Assembly (NCBI GenBank): GCA_026415275.1
Contig: JAOAHK010000023.1
Span: forward strand, 1-14,481
Length of the DNA stretch: 14,481 nucleotides
Source of the DNA: Anaerolineales bacterium
GTDB lineage: Bacteria; Chloroflexota; Anaerolineae; Anaerolineales; UBA4823
Reading direction: 5' to 3'
The notes under the pieces are model-generated. The model ran no database searches. It was not told the origin of the DNA and saw nothing but the letters and a program-made list of their open reading frames with translations. Shown here piece after piece: positions 1 through 7,569 of this stretch; positions within the stretch are counted from its first letter, which is position 1; every line of letters starts with the position of its first letter. The translations under genes and the position numbers were made by a program.

Positions 1-245
1 TCGATACACCGCCCGCAGAAAGTGCATTTGCCTGGGTCATAAGACCAGGTGTAGATAGCGCGGTTTTCGGTCACTTGGATGGCTGCCGAAACGCACACAT
101 AGGCGCAGGAAGCGCAGCCGACACACGCTTCGGTTTGAATTTGCACCGCGCCGCGGTAATTGGGCGGCGGCGGAACACGCTGCGGATAGCGCAGGGTAAC
201 CACCCCCAGGCGGAGATTTGTGGCGAGGACGTCCAGAATGCTCAT
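1..245 (-). CDS. 8Fe ferredoxin subunit of energy-converting hydrogenase (CooX/HycF/NuoI-like), partial
   Basis: The reading frame starts with ATG at 245 and runs off the window, so only the first 81 residues are visible. It begins MSILDVLATNLRLGVV and has a first cluster motif CVGCASCAYVC (CxxCxxCxxxC) followed about 30 residues later by CTFCGRCI, the start of a second motif. This is the layout of the two-[4Fe-4S] NuoI/HycF/CooX family, which passes electrons between a soluble donor and the NuoB-like subunit at the membrane. It lies 3 bp after the stop of the NuoH-like gene, so it is translated as part of the same operon. The family name rests on the motif spacing and on the neighbours. The C-terminal half, which would separate HycF-like from CooX-like forms, is outside the window. 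Confidence 0.85.
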   Translation of the reverse strand, partial: MSILDVLATNLRLGVVTLRYPQRVPPPPNYRGAVQIQTEACVGCASCAYVCVSAAIQVTENRAIYTWSYDPGKCTFCGRCI

Positions 246-248
246 AGC

Positions 249-1154
249 CTAACCTCCAAAAGGGAAAAGAGAAGCAACCAACGCCAACAGAGCAAGACCA
301 AACCCCCAACGCCAATAGAAGCGGCTAGCTTGCCCCACTTTGAGCCGCGCCGTCGCCCCGGCAACGAGAGCCAACAGGAAGACCAGCGCCAAGCTGAGCA
401 GGGTGAAGAGAGCGGCATCCAAAATCGCTACGTCGCTGCGCCACGGCAGCGCCAGCGAGACGGTCAGACCGCTCAAAGCCACCCATTCGAGGGCATGGCT
501 CAGTTCCCATAAGCCCAACCGCCAGCCATCCAGCTCGGTCAACGCCCCCTGATAGATTTCCTGCTCGGCGTTTGCCACCGAAAAGGGATTCAGGCGCAGT
601 TTGAGCGGCAGACAAATCAGAATTGCCAGCACCGCCAATCCGCGCGCTATAGGAGGAGTGTGCAGAGCGATATCCATCAAGCGCAGGCTGCCGCCGGCGT
701 AGGCAAGGGCGATCAAGGCGGTGATAAAGGGCAGATTGGAGGCAAAGGTCAGCACCGCCTCACGCACAGCGCCTACCTGCCCGAAAATCGAACGCGAAAG
801 GAAACCCATAAGCACCAAGCAAATCGGCGCGATCTCGATCAAGGCGATGAACAACACCAAATCGCCGACTAGGCTGAGCGAATTGGGCAGCACCGGCAAG
901 AGGGTCAGACTGCCTAAGGTTGCACCGATCGCCAGCAAGGGCAGAAACAGGTAAAAGCTGTTCTCGCGGCTGGGGCGGGGCAAGGGTTCTTTGGTCATGA
1001 GTTTAATGAAATCGAAAAAGGGTTGATAGAAAGGTGGACCGATGCGGCTCTGCAAGCGAGCGAGGGTCTTGCGCTCCACCCAAAGCATCAACCACCCCAT
1101 CAAAAAGGCGTATAGGAAACCCGGAAAGACCAACAAGGCAAACCAATTAGACAT
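249..1154 (-). CDS. Energy-converting hydrogenase membrane anchor (CooK/HycD/NuoH-like)
   Basis: A 301-residue, highly hydrophobic protein of the respiratory-chain NADH dehydrogenase subunit 1 family. Family signatures are visible: WVERKTLARLQSRIGPP at residues 25-41 after the first membrane helix, REAVLT at 131-136, NPFSVANAEQEIYQG at 189-203 and TELDGWRLGL at 206-215. In complex I and group 4 hydrogenases this subunit anchors the hydrophilic arm and carries charged residues linking electron transfer to ion translocation. The ATG at 1154 lies inside the 3' end of the upstream NuoB-like gene (8-bp overlap) and follows a strong Shine-Dalgarno AAGGAGGAG, which supports translational coupling. 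The presence of a CO dehydrogenase and the hydrogenase-type small subunit next door argue for a hydrogenase anchor rather than true complex I. Confidence 0.93.
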   Translation of the reverse strand: MSNWFALLVFPGFLYAFLMGWLMLWVERKTLARLQSRIGPPFYQPFFDFIKLMTKEPLPRPSRENSFYLFLPLLAIGATLGSLTLLPVLPNSLSLVGDLVLFIALIEIAPICLVLMGFLSRSIFGQVGAVREAVLTFASNLPFITALIALAYAGGSLRLMDIALHTPPIARGLAVLAILICLPLKLRLNPFSVANAEQEIYQGALTELDGWRLGLWELSHALEWVALSGLTVSLALPWRSDVAILDAALFTLLSLALVFLLALVAGATARLKVGQASRFYWRWGFGLALLALVASLFPFGG

Positions 1155-1626
1155 GGCTTTCTCCTCCTTGCTCCCGTACCGGCTTGGCTTTTAGGATTTC
1201 CACGGCGCTGGCAATCCCTTCCAGAATGGCATCCGGGCGCGGTGGGCAACCCGGCACATACACATCCACCGCCACGAATTTCTCTAATGGTCCCACCACG
1301 CTAGGACTATCGGCAAAGACGTTGCCGCTGGCTGGGCAGGAACCGATGGCAACCACTACCTTCGGGTTTGGCGTCTGGGCATAGATGGTTTGTAGGGCAG
1401 CCTGGGTGTTGCGCGTGACCGGGCCGGAGATGCACAAAATGTCGGCGTGTCGCGGGCTGCCCTCCAAACGGATGCCCAGTTGTTCGACATCGTAGCGCGG
1501 TGTGAGACAAGCCAGAAATTCGATGTCACAGCCATTGCAACCGCCGCAGTTCAGGTGAAAGAGCCAGGGCGAACGTCCCCTTGCATAGCGCACCAATCGG
1601 TCGAAAATGGATGAGGTTGTCTCCAT
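1147..1626 (-). CDS. Energy-converting hydrogenase small subunit (CooL/HycG/NuoB-like)
   Basis: A 159-residue protein of the NuoB / [NiFe]-hydrogenase small-subunit family, which holds one [4Fe-4S] cluster next to the catalytic large subunit. Residues 25-35 contain CGGCNGCDIE, the form typical of group 4 hydrogenases (HycG, CooL, MbhJ) rather than the CC pair of complex I NuoB. The other cluster cysteines are C97 in GSCPASG and C127 in VPGCPPRPD; C30 and C33 are the likely first pair. C27, C40 and C65 are extra. The start at 1626 follows the Shine-Dalgarno AAAGGAAGG and lies 12 bp after the stop of the antiporter-like gene. The matching [NiFe] large subunit is not in the window, so hydrogenase activity is inferred from this motif and from context. 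Confidence 0.93.
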   Translation of the reverse strand: METTSSIFDRLVRYARGRSPWLFHLNCGGCNGCDIEFLACLTPRYDVEQLGIRLEGSPRHADILCISGPVTRNTQAALQTIYAQTPNPKVVVAIGSCPASGNVFADSPSVVGPLEKFVAVDVYVPGCPPRPDAILEGIASAVEILKAKPVREQGGESHV

Positions 1627-1638
1627 ATTGCCTTCCTT

Positions 1639-4600
1639 TCAGCTCAGCAGCAACGCAGGGAGCAGCCCGCCGAGCAACAGGAGCAGGATCAGCAGGCTGA
1701 CGGTCAGGCGGAAGCCCAACGGCTCGCGGCAAACAAGCGGCTTTCCTTCAGCCGGCGACAGTTCTGTTCCACTGCCCCACCAGAAGGTGACCAAGGTCCG
1801 TCCATAAGCCAGCAAGGCAAGGGAGGAGCACAGCAGCAACCCTGCCAAGAGCCAAGGGCTGACCGCAAAGGAAAGCAGATAAATCCGCCAGCGGGCAAGG
1901 TAGCCGACGAAAGGCGGCGCGCCCAAAACGGCGAGGAAACCAACTACAAAGCCAGCGCTGCTGAAGGGGTAGACGCGAGCGAGTCCGCCCAGAGAGGGCA
2001 TCAGATTGCCATCGGCTTCGATGCGACTGAGGCTGACGAAGAGCAATACTTTCCCCACCGCATGGGCAGCCGCGCCAATGTACGCGGCTTGCGTGCCCAG
2101 TTCTTGCCCTAAGGCGACGGCAAGGATCAGGATGCCCATATCTTCTAGGGTCGAGAACGCCAATAGGCGCTTTAGATCGCGTTGGGCGAGCATTGCCAAC
2201 GCTCCACCGAAGGCGGAGAGCAACCCGAAAACGATCCACGGCAGAGCAAAGCCGAATAGCGCCGGCGCCCTTTGGCTAAAGCTCACCATCTCGGCAAAAG
2301 CAGCCACATCGACCACGCCAATGATCAGCCCTAAAAAGGGAGCAGGAGCCGCCACCGCCAAGCGCGGCAGCCAGACATAGAACGGCACCAAGGCGATCTT
2401 AATCCCGATTCCCACAAGCAGGAACGCCAGTGCCAGCGCAGGTTGGGCTTGCACAGTCTGCAAGGCAGATAAGGTAAAGGCAGCCGAGAGCAACACCGCC
2501 AGCAAATAGGCCTGCGCCGCCTTTTTATCGGTGAGATTGAGCCACAACAGCCCAAAAGCCAACAGGGCGGCGCCTTCGAGCAAGATGAAATTCAACATGG
2601 GCGAAGGCGTCAGCAACCCACCGAGAGCAGTCAGGATTGCCAGCAAGAGCAAGAGCAGTTGATTTGGGCGCAAGGCGACACAAAAAGCGGCTGTCAGACA
2701 CCCCAGTCCGGCTATGCCCAGCCAACCCGCGAACCAAAGGGGGGTATGGTGAGAAATTCCCGTCTCTGCCGATAAGGCCGGGGTAAAGAGCAGCAGCAGC
2801 AAAGCGCACAAAACGCCGAAACCGACCAAAGCCCATCCCGCCCGTTTTTCCAAGGCTTGGGAGAAGCTTTCTACACCCTGCCCGAAGCGGAGCAAGAAAC
2901 GCCACAAGGCTCGATAATAACGGTCGGGGTCTGCCCAGCGGTAAAAGCCCTCCCATTGGTCTTGAATCAGTTGTGTGAAGTCGCCAGCGCTCAAGCGGCC
3001 GCTTCCGCTCAGCGGTTCACCGCCGCTGAAGACGCCTCCCCCTTCCAGAATTGCCGCGCCCCCGCTAACGGCAATTCGCCGCGCCGGTTGCCAAATCAGA
3101 TAAACCAAGGCGCCTATGCCGAGGGCTAGAACTGCCATCACCAAAGCTGAGCTGACATACCACTCTCCGCCCGCCAAGCGAATGCCCAGCCAGGTGATCC
3201 CTTCGATGGGAGCTAAACCTAGATGTGGCAGCAGAGGGTTAATCAAGTAAGCAAAGGCGAGTTGGGGGGCAATGCCCAGCAGAACGCTCCCCCCTGCCAG
3301 CACGCCAATTGCCCGTTCCATCCACGGGTTGGGTGCGCTGTGTGGTGAACCCGTTTGACTTTCGCCAAAGAAGATGCTGCTGCTCGCCTTGAGGAAATAG
3401 AAGACGGTGAGAACACTGACCAACCAAGCCACGACGGCCGCCAGCAGTTGGCCGGCTTGCAGGGCAGCGTGATAGAGCAACCACTTGGAGACAAAACCGC
3501 TCAGCAACGGCAGTCCGCTCAGGCTGGCTGCCAGCACCAACCAGTTGAAGGTGGTCAACGGCATGTGTGCCACCAACCCACCCAAGCGGTTCATATCCCG
3601 GGTGCCGCATTCGTGTTGGATTTTGCCGGCGCACAAAAACAGCCCGCCTTTGAACAGGGCATGATTGAAACACAAGAGCAGTCCCGCAGCGACCCCCAAG
3701 GGCGTGCCAATGCCCAACCCCAACATCATATAGCCCACTTGGCTGACGGTTGAGAAGGCGAGCAGGCGTTTGAGGTCGGTCTGGAGGAGAGCGAAGAGCG
3801 CCCCGACCACCATGGTCAATATAGCCACAGCGATGAGAATGCCCTGAAAGAGCGGCGGCCAGGGGGCAATCCCCCGCAGGCGAGCGATGAGATACACGCC
3901 GGCTGTGACATAACAAGCGGCATGGAGCAAGGCGGAGACCGGCGTCGGGGCAGCCATGGCATCGGGGATCCAGGTGTGCAAGGGGAATTGCACCGACTTT
4001 GCCATCGCCGCCAGCAAAGCCAGCAACAGCACGCCGCTGGTCAGCCCGGCGGCAAAGCGCGGGTCAATCCACAATGAAACCCCCGTCCGCGCATAAAGGA
4101 CGATCCCAAAAGCCAGCAGACCGTAGCCGGCAATGTGGGTCATCACCAACGCCTTGCGCGCCCCGCGCGCCGCCTCCGCTTGGGTGTACCAAAAGCCGAT
4201 CAGAAAGAAGGAACACAAGCCGATGACTTCCCAACTTAGATAGAGGACAAACCAATCGGCGCTGAAGACGAGGTGAACGAAGGCGGCAATGAACAACAGC
4301 ATCAGGGCGTAAAAACGGCTTGCCCCGCTCTCCTCTTTCATGTATTCTATCGAGAACAGCAGGATCACACTGCCCACGGCAAGAGCAATCAGGGCAAAGA
4401 GAAAACCCAAGCCGTCCAGGCGGTAGATCAACGCCAATGGCCCATCCCAGACGGCTAGGCGAAAATCCACCACGTCCCCGCGCAAGGGAATGCTCCAACT
4501 GCTGAGCAGAGCGATCAACCCCAAAGCGGCGCTGATCACGGCTAGCCAACCCTTCGCCAAATTGGACATGCGCCGGGCGAGAACGACTTGCAAGATAGCG

Positions 4601-4650
4601 CCGCCGCTGGGCAGCGCCCACGAAGCGACCAACGGAATCCAAGGCGGCAT
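1639..4650 (-). CDS. Fused double antiporter-like subunit of energy-converting hydrogenase (CooM/HyfB-like)
   Basis: A 1003-residue polytopic membrane protein containing two NuoL/M/N-type antiporter modules in tandem. Module 1 (about residues 1-520) has the TM5 glutamate E141 (LSWEVIGLCSF), TM7 lysine K218 (AKSVQFPLHTWIPDAMAAP), K294 in DLKRLLAFST, K334 in NHALFKGGLF and TM12-type lysine K389 (GFVSKW). Module 2 (about 605-1003) repeats this with E692, K751 (GIKIALVPFYVWLP), an identical DLKRLLAFST at 825-834 and K867 (AVGKVLLF), but has arginine R920 where K389 sits in module 1. A hydrophilic, partly amphipathic stretch (about 525-600) links them. R. rubrum CooM is, as I recall, also a very long subunit of this class. 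The role would be ion pumping driven by electron flow. ATG 4650 follows GGAGGAG. Confidence 0.9.
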   Translation of the reverse strand: MPPWIPLVASWALPSGGAILQVVLARRMSNLAKGWLAVISAALGLIALLSSWSIPLRGDVVDFRLAVWDGPLALIYRLDGLGFLFALIALAVGSVILLFSIEYMKEESGASRFYALMLLFIAAFVHLVFSADWFVLYLSWEVIGLCSFFLIGFWYTQAEAARGARKALVMTHIAGYGLLAFGIVLYARTGVSLWIDPRFAAGLTSGVLLLALLAAMAKSVQFPLHTWIPDAMAAPTPVSALLHAACYVTAGVYLIARLRGIAPWPPLFQGILIAVAILTMVVGALFALLQTDLKRLLAFSTVSQVGYMMLGLGIGTPLGVAAGLLLCFNHALFKGGLFLCAGKIQHECGTRDMNRLGGLVAHMPLTTFNWLVLAASLSGLPLLSGFVSKWLLYHAALQAGQLLAAVVAWLVSVLTVFYFLKASSSIFFGESQTGSPHSAPNPWMERAIGVLAGGSVLLGIAPQLAFAYLINPLLPHLGLAPIEGITWLGIRLAGGEWYVSSALVMAVLALGIGALVYLIWQPARRIAVSGGAAILEGGGVFSGGEPLSGSGRLSAGDFTQLIQDQWEGFYRWADPDRYYRALWRFLLRFGQGVESFSQALEKRAGWALVGFGVLCALLLLLFTPALSAETGISHHTPLWFAGWLGIAGLGCLTAAFCVALRPNQLLLLLLAILTALGGLLTPSPMLNFILLEGAALLAFGLLWLNLTDKKAAQAYLLAVLLSAAFTLSALQTVQAQPALALAFLLVGIGIKIALVPFYVWLPRLAVAAPAPFLGLIIGVVDVAAFAEMVSFSQRAPALFGFALPWIVFGLLSAFGGALAMLAQRDLKRLLAFSTLEDMGILILAVALGQELGTQAAYIGAAAHAVGKVLLFVSLSRIEADGNLMPSLGGLARVYPFSSAGFVVGFLAVLGAPPFVGYLARWRIYLLSFAVSPWLLAGLLLCSSLALLAYGRTLVTFWWGSGTELSPAEGKPLVCREPLGFRLTVSLLILLLLLGGLLPALLLS

Positions 4651-4677
4651 AACGCTCCTCCGTTTCTAGATTCTTCT

Positions 4678-4751
4678 CTCACCCCTTTCCCCTCTCCCAC
4701 GGGGAGAGAGGGGATTTTGCTCTCCCCGCCCATCGGGAGAGGCATCGGGGG
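4678..4751. repeat. Palindromic GC-rich repeat, copy A
   Basis: First of two closely similar units between the cooS and antiporter genes, 162 bp upstream in coordinate from copy B. The shared core is CTCACCCCTTTCCCCTCTCC followed by a loop and its near complement, then CTCTCCCCGCCCATCGGGAG. Here the first hairpin is imperfect because the descending arm (4701-4713) carries two extra bases. Sequences of this type are, from general experience, dispersed in many copies in several bacterial genomes including Chloroflexota, so this is probably an interspersed element and not a gene part. No T run follows the hairpins on the minus strand, so a classical terminator is unlikely. Confidence 0.85.
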
Positions 4752-4837
4752 CAGACTCCCTTCCCCCTAAATCGCGGGAAGGGATGGGGATGGGGGTTCG
4801 GTTCAGAACCGCTCGCTGCCCAACCCGTGGAGGACTC
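4752..4837. repeat. Spacer between repeat copies with its own inverted repeat
   Basis: This stretch separates copies A and B and carries another perfect 8-bp inverted repeat, CCCTTCCC (4758-4765) and GGGAAGGG (4776-4783), around a 10-base loop. It is then followed by a G-rich stretch (4781-4796) and by about 40 bases with no recognisable feature. No reading frame, promoter or RNA gene is evident. It looks like a third repeat type nested between the two related copies, making a 240-bp run of secondary structure inside the CO dehydrogenase operon. Confidence 0.6.
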
Positions 4838-4918
4838 CCCTCACCCCTTTCCCCTCTCCCACAGGGAGAGGGGAATTCTACTCTCCCCGCCCATCGGGAG
4901 AGGGGCCGGGGGTGAGGG
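4838..4918. repeat. Palindromic GC-rich repeat, copy B, bounded by 10-bp inverted repeats
   Basis: An 81-bp unit with perfect 10-bp terminal inverted repeats, CCCTCACCCC (4838-4847) and GGGGTGAGGG (4909-4918). Inside it are a perfect 10-bp hairpin CCCCTCTCCC / GGGAGAGGGG (4851-4860 and 4864-4873, loop ACA) and a 7-bp hairpin CTCTCCC / GGGAGAG (4881-4887 and 4896-4902). The element ends at 4918 and the cooS stop codon TAG occupies 4919-4921, so the repeat abuts the coding sequence exactly. On the mRNA it would form a stable structure directly after cooS, which may protect the 3' end of the cooS message or reduce read-through into the membrane subunit genes. Confidence 0.88.
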
Positions 4919-6838
4919 CTACCCCGCCAGCACAGCTTCCGGCACGGGCAAGCCCAATGCACTGCGCTTCTTGTCAATGTGCTGAACGATCAAGGCCGCT
5001 GCCTTGAACGGATCCGGCTCCACGGCAAACATCGCCCCAACCACCGATTCGGCGGTCTGGGTCAGTACCTGCGTCACCAAGGGACTGCCCAAGACCTGCG
5101 GCACGGTGCCCAACACGGTGAAGATGCCACTGGAGACGACATAAGCGCCGATGCTGACCGCTTTCTCGCTCATCCACTCTGGCGCCGCGCCAGCAACGGG
5201 CAGGTCGCTGATATCTACGCCGAGCGCATTGGCGATGGCAGCGCAGGCGGTCAGGATGCGGCTGATGTCCACGCAAGAGCCCATGTGCAGCACCGGCGGG
5301 ATGCCCAAAGCTTTGCAGACGCCCTTCAAGCCATCGCCCGCCAGATCGGCTGCTTCGGGCAGTAGCAAGCCGGCTTTGGCAGCAGCCATGGCATTGCAGC
5401 CAGTGGTCACTACCAAGACATTCTGCTTAATCAATTCTTTCAGGATGTTGATGTGCCCGTAATCATGCTGAATCTTGGGGTTGTTGCAACCCACGACTCC
5501 GGCAATGCCGCGCACCGCCCCGGATTTGATGGCATCCAACAGCGGATTGAGGCTGCCACCTAACGCTGCCACAATGGCTTCAACGCTGAAACCGACCATG
5601 CACTCCGACTTCTCATCCGGGATGTGTACCATGCCCGGCTTGCGGAAGCGGTAATTTTCGACGGCCGTGCGCACGATTTCTTTGGCAATCTCGTAGCCAT
5701 GTTCTTCGTGGAACTCGATATGGGTTGCGCCGGGGAATTTCGCCTTCGGTGAAGTCGAGATCAGCTTGGTGTGGAAGCAACCCGCCACGGTCCCCAAAGC
5801 GGGAAAGATGCATTGCACATCCACCACCATCGCTTCTACCGCGCCGGTGGCAATGGCAAGTTCCTGCTGCAAGAAGTTGCCCGCCGGCGGGATGCCGTGG
5901 CGCATCAGAACTTCGTTGCCGGTGCAGCAAATGCCAGAAACTTGAATGCCCTTAGCGCCGTATTTCTTGGCTAGCTCGATCATCTCGGGGTCTTGAGTGG
6001 CAGCAACGATCATCTCGGAAAGCACCGGCTCATGCCCATGGACGATGATGTTGACCATGTCTTTCTTCAGGACACCCAAATTGGCTTCTGACTTTTTCGG
6101 GGTGGGGGTGCCAAACAAGACATCCGAGAGCTCGGTAGCGATCATCGAACCGCCCCAACCATCGGCAAGGGAGGCGCGCAAACCCTGCAAAATCAAATTC
6201 ACCGCATCGTTATCCACACCCATGTGTGTGCGGTGCATGATCTCGACAATCTCGCGGTCGATGCCGCGCGGCTCGATGCCCAACTGTTGCCACAGGGCAA
6301 GGCGTTTCTCAGGGGCACGGCGGGTAAACTGAATCGGGCCTTCCTGCTTGCCGAATTCACCGTAAGCCGCTTTCGCAACATCCAAAGCGATTTCCTCTTT
6401 GGTGCGGTCTTTGATCTTGACCCCATATTCTTTGGCAACCGCTTTGAGTTTCTCCTCATCTTTGATCTGATAGCCGCTGGCTTTGCCTTGTGCGGTGAGC
6501 AAAAGGGTGTGAGCAATATCCCGCCCGTGATCGGAGTGGGCTGCAGCGCCAGCCGCGATCATGCGTAACAAGTTGCGGGCTACGATAATATCCGCCGTCG
6601 CTCCGCAAACGCCCTCTTTCGGGCCCTCTTCCTCGAAGGGGCTGATGCGGCATGGACCCATGTGGCAATTGCGGCAGCAAAGTCCTAGCTCGCCGAAACC
6701 ACATTGCGGCTGCATGGCATCGAACCGATCCCAAGCGGTCGAGATGCCGAGTTCATCCACCCGCGCCAGCATGGCGTGCGTCGCAGGGTCGATACTGCGA
6801 CTCAAGATTTTCTCGGAATACTTCCCATTTCCTTTCAT
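4919..6838 (-). CDS. cooS: Anaerobic Ni-Fe-S carbon monoxide dehydrogenase, catalytic subunit
   Basis: A 639-residue protein, the usual length of monofunctional CooS, catalysing CO + H2O to CO2 with two electrons and two protons. The full metal-ligand set is visible by comparison with the well-studied Carboxydothermus CODH-II. D-cluster cysteines are C46 and C54; B-cluster cysteines are C55, C58, C63 and C78. C-cluster ligands are H269 (VHGHEP), C304/C305 (GICCTGNE), C343 (VDVQCIF), C451 (VGCNNPK), C481 (TTGCNAM) and C522 (HMGSCVD). The catalytic lysine K559 (SEKAVSIGAY) and histidine H101 are also present. The enzyme should therefore be active. ATG 6838 follows GGAAGGAAGGG and lies 33 bp after the CooF-like gene. 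No nickel insertion genes (cooC, cooJ, cooT) are seen in the window. Confidence 0.98.
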   Translation of the reverse strand: MKGNGKYSEKILSRSIDPATHAMLARVDELGISTAWDRFDAMQPQCGFGELGLCCRNCHMGPCRISPFEEEGPKEGVCGATADIIVARNLLRMIAAGAAAHSDHGRDIAHTLLLTAQGKASGYQIKDEEKLKAVAKEYGVKIKDRTKEEIALDVAKAAYGEFGKQEGPIQFTRRAPEKRLALWQQLGIEPRGIDREIVEIMHRTHMGVDNDAVNLILQGLRASLADGWGGSMIATELSDVLFGTPTPKKSEANLGVLKKDMVNIIVHGHEPVLSEMIVAATQDPEMIELAKKYGAKGIQVSGICCTGNEVLMRHGIPPAGNFLQQELAIATGAVEAMVVDVQCIFPALGTVAGCFHTKLISTSPKAKFPGATHIEFHEEHGYEIAKEIVRTAVENYRFRKPGMVHIPDEKSECMVGFSVEAIVAALGGSLNPLLDAIKSGAVRGIAGVVGCNNPKIQHDYGHINILKELIKQNVLVVTTGCNAMAAAKAGLLLPEAADLAGDGLKGVCKALGIPPVLHMGSCVDISRILTACAAIANALGVDISDLPVAGAAPEWMSEKAVSIGAYVVSSGIFTVLGTVPQVLGSPLVTQVLTQTAESVVGAMFAVEPDPFKAAALIVQHIDKKRSALGLPVPEAVLAG

Positions 6839-6871
6839 CGGATCCCTTCCTTCCTTAGATGAAAAAATCGA

Positions 6872-7417
6872 TTATTTCTGTAATTCCCGTTGAACGCGAA
6901 TGGCTTCCAGATACCGTTGCGCAGCGCTGCGCCGCGTCGATTGGATGACTTCCTTAGGAATGACCGTGCGAAGCGCCTTGGTTGGGCAAGCTTCGACACA
7001 GGCAGGTCCCCCGGGCCGGTCAACGCACAAATCGCACTTGGCTGCGGCGCGCTTGGTGTGCCCGTTGACTTTGACGGTGGCGATGTGAATGGCGCCGAAC
7101 GGACAAACCATCGTGCATAAGCCGCAGGCGATGCAACGGTTGGCATTGACCGCCGTGTAGGTCTCGGTGCGGTAGGTTGCCCCGGTGGGACAAACCTTGA
7201 CGCACGGCGCGTCTTCGCACTGGCGGCACTGGGTGGGAAAACGGACATCGGCAACCTGCAATACTTGGTTGCGCGAGGTGAGCGGCTCCCCGCTGACCAC
7301 TGCCCCAATCAGCGATTGAGAGCGAGTGTGTGCCACCGCGCAAGCTAGCTCGCAGGTGTGGCAACCCAAACACAAATCCGGGTTGACTTCCAAAAACGGT
7401 CCTTTGAGCTGGGTCAT
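6872..7417 (-). CDS. cooF: Four-cluster ferredoxin-like electron transfer protein, CO dehydrogenase partner
   Basis: A 181-residue polyferredoxin of the CooF/HycB/DMSO-reductase-beta family. Counting from ATG 7417, it has four cysteine groups: C16-C19-C22-C26 (CLGCHTCELAC), C64-C67-C72-C76 (CRQCEDAPCVKVC), C95-C98-C101-C105 (CIACGLCTMVC) and C128-C131-C140-C144 (CDLCVDRPGGPACVEAC), so four [4Fe-4S] clusters. In known systems this protein takes electrons from the CO dehydrogenase and delivers them to a membrane hydrogenase. It is the first gene of the cluster, directly before cooS. A GTG at 7426 in frame could be read as the start, but it lies within the Shine-Dalgarno AAGGAGGTG; the ATG at 7417, 8 bases after AGGAGG, is the better choice. 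Confidence 0.93.
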   Translation of the reverse strand: MTQLKGPFLEVNPDLCLGCHTCELACAVAHTRSQSLIGAVVSGEPLTSRNQVLQVADVRFPTQCRQCEDAPCVKVCPTGATYRTETYTAVNANRCIACGLCTMVCPFGAIHIATVKVNGHTKRAAAKCDLCVDRPGGPACVEACPTKALRTVIPKEVIQSTRRSAAQRYLEAIRVQRELQK

Positions 7418-7418
7418 G

Positions 7419-7438
7419 GTTTGCACCTCCTTGCAAAC
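7419..7438 (-). promoter_or_regulatory. Shine-Dalgarno of cooF displayed in a hairpin loop
   Basis: A perfect 7-bp inverted repeat, GTTTGCA (7419-7425) and TGCAAAC (7432-7438), encloses exactly the six bases CCTCCT, which on the mRNA read AGGAGG. The stem ends 1 base before the cooF start codon. In the transcript the ribosome binding site would form the whole loop of a small hairpin. This also decides the start: with AGGAGG as the binding site, ATG 7417 is correctly spaced and GTG 7426 is not. It may equally be a DNA operator; the sequence alone does not tell. Confidence 0.8.
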
Positions 7439-7495
7439 AAAAAAGTTGTCACAGACTACAAAACCAAAACAAGGTTACTCACCCCCCAATAAATA

Positions 7496-7524
7496 AGCAT
7501 ATACCCAATATTTTCGGAAAGCAA
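7496..7524 (-). promoter_or_regulatory. Candidate sigma-70-type promoter for the CO dehydrogenase cluster
   Basis: On the minus strand TTGCTT (7519-7524) and TATGCT (7496-7501) are separated by exactly 17 bases, a good match to -35 and -10 boxes. Transcription would begin near 7489, giving a leader of about 70 bases before cooF. The surrounding region is AT-rich compared with the genes. This is a consensus match only, and no regulator site is claimed. Confidence 0.5.
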
Positions 7525-7569
7525 GTGAGATTTGCACTATTTCATTGATGGAAGAAGGTCATATCAGCA

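Noticed and set aside
3239..3916. 225-residue minus-strand frame overlapping the antiporter gene
   Set aside because: It is a shifted frame within the large antiporter gene, with low-complexity Arg/Cys/Gly-rich translation and no recognisable domain.
4678..4918. CRISPR array
   Set aside because: Only two similar units with internal hairpins and a non-unique structured spacer; no regular short repeat-spacer pattern and no cas genes.
4666..4977. Arg/Gly/Pro-rich reading frame through the repeat array
   Set aside because: Its composition only reflects the GC-rich palindromic repeats, and it runs into the cooS coding region in another frame.
7418..7426. GTG at 7426 as the cooF start
   Set aside because: The GTG is part of or adjacent to the AAGGAGGTG ribosome site itself; the ATG at 7417 is correctly spaced.
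7446..7461. TTGT-N8-ACAA imperfect palindrome as a CooA/FNR-type operator for the CO cluster
   Set aside because: Only the outer four bases of each half are symmetric, and it lies about 30-40 bases downstream of the predicted transcription start, where an activator of this family would not act.
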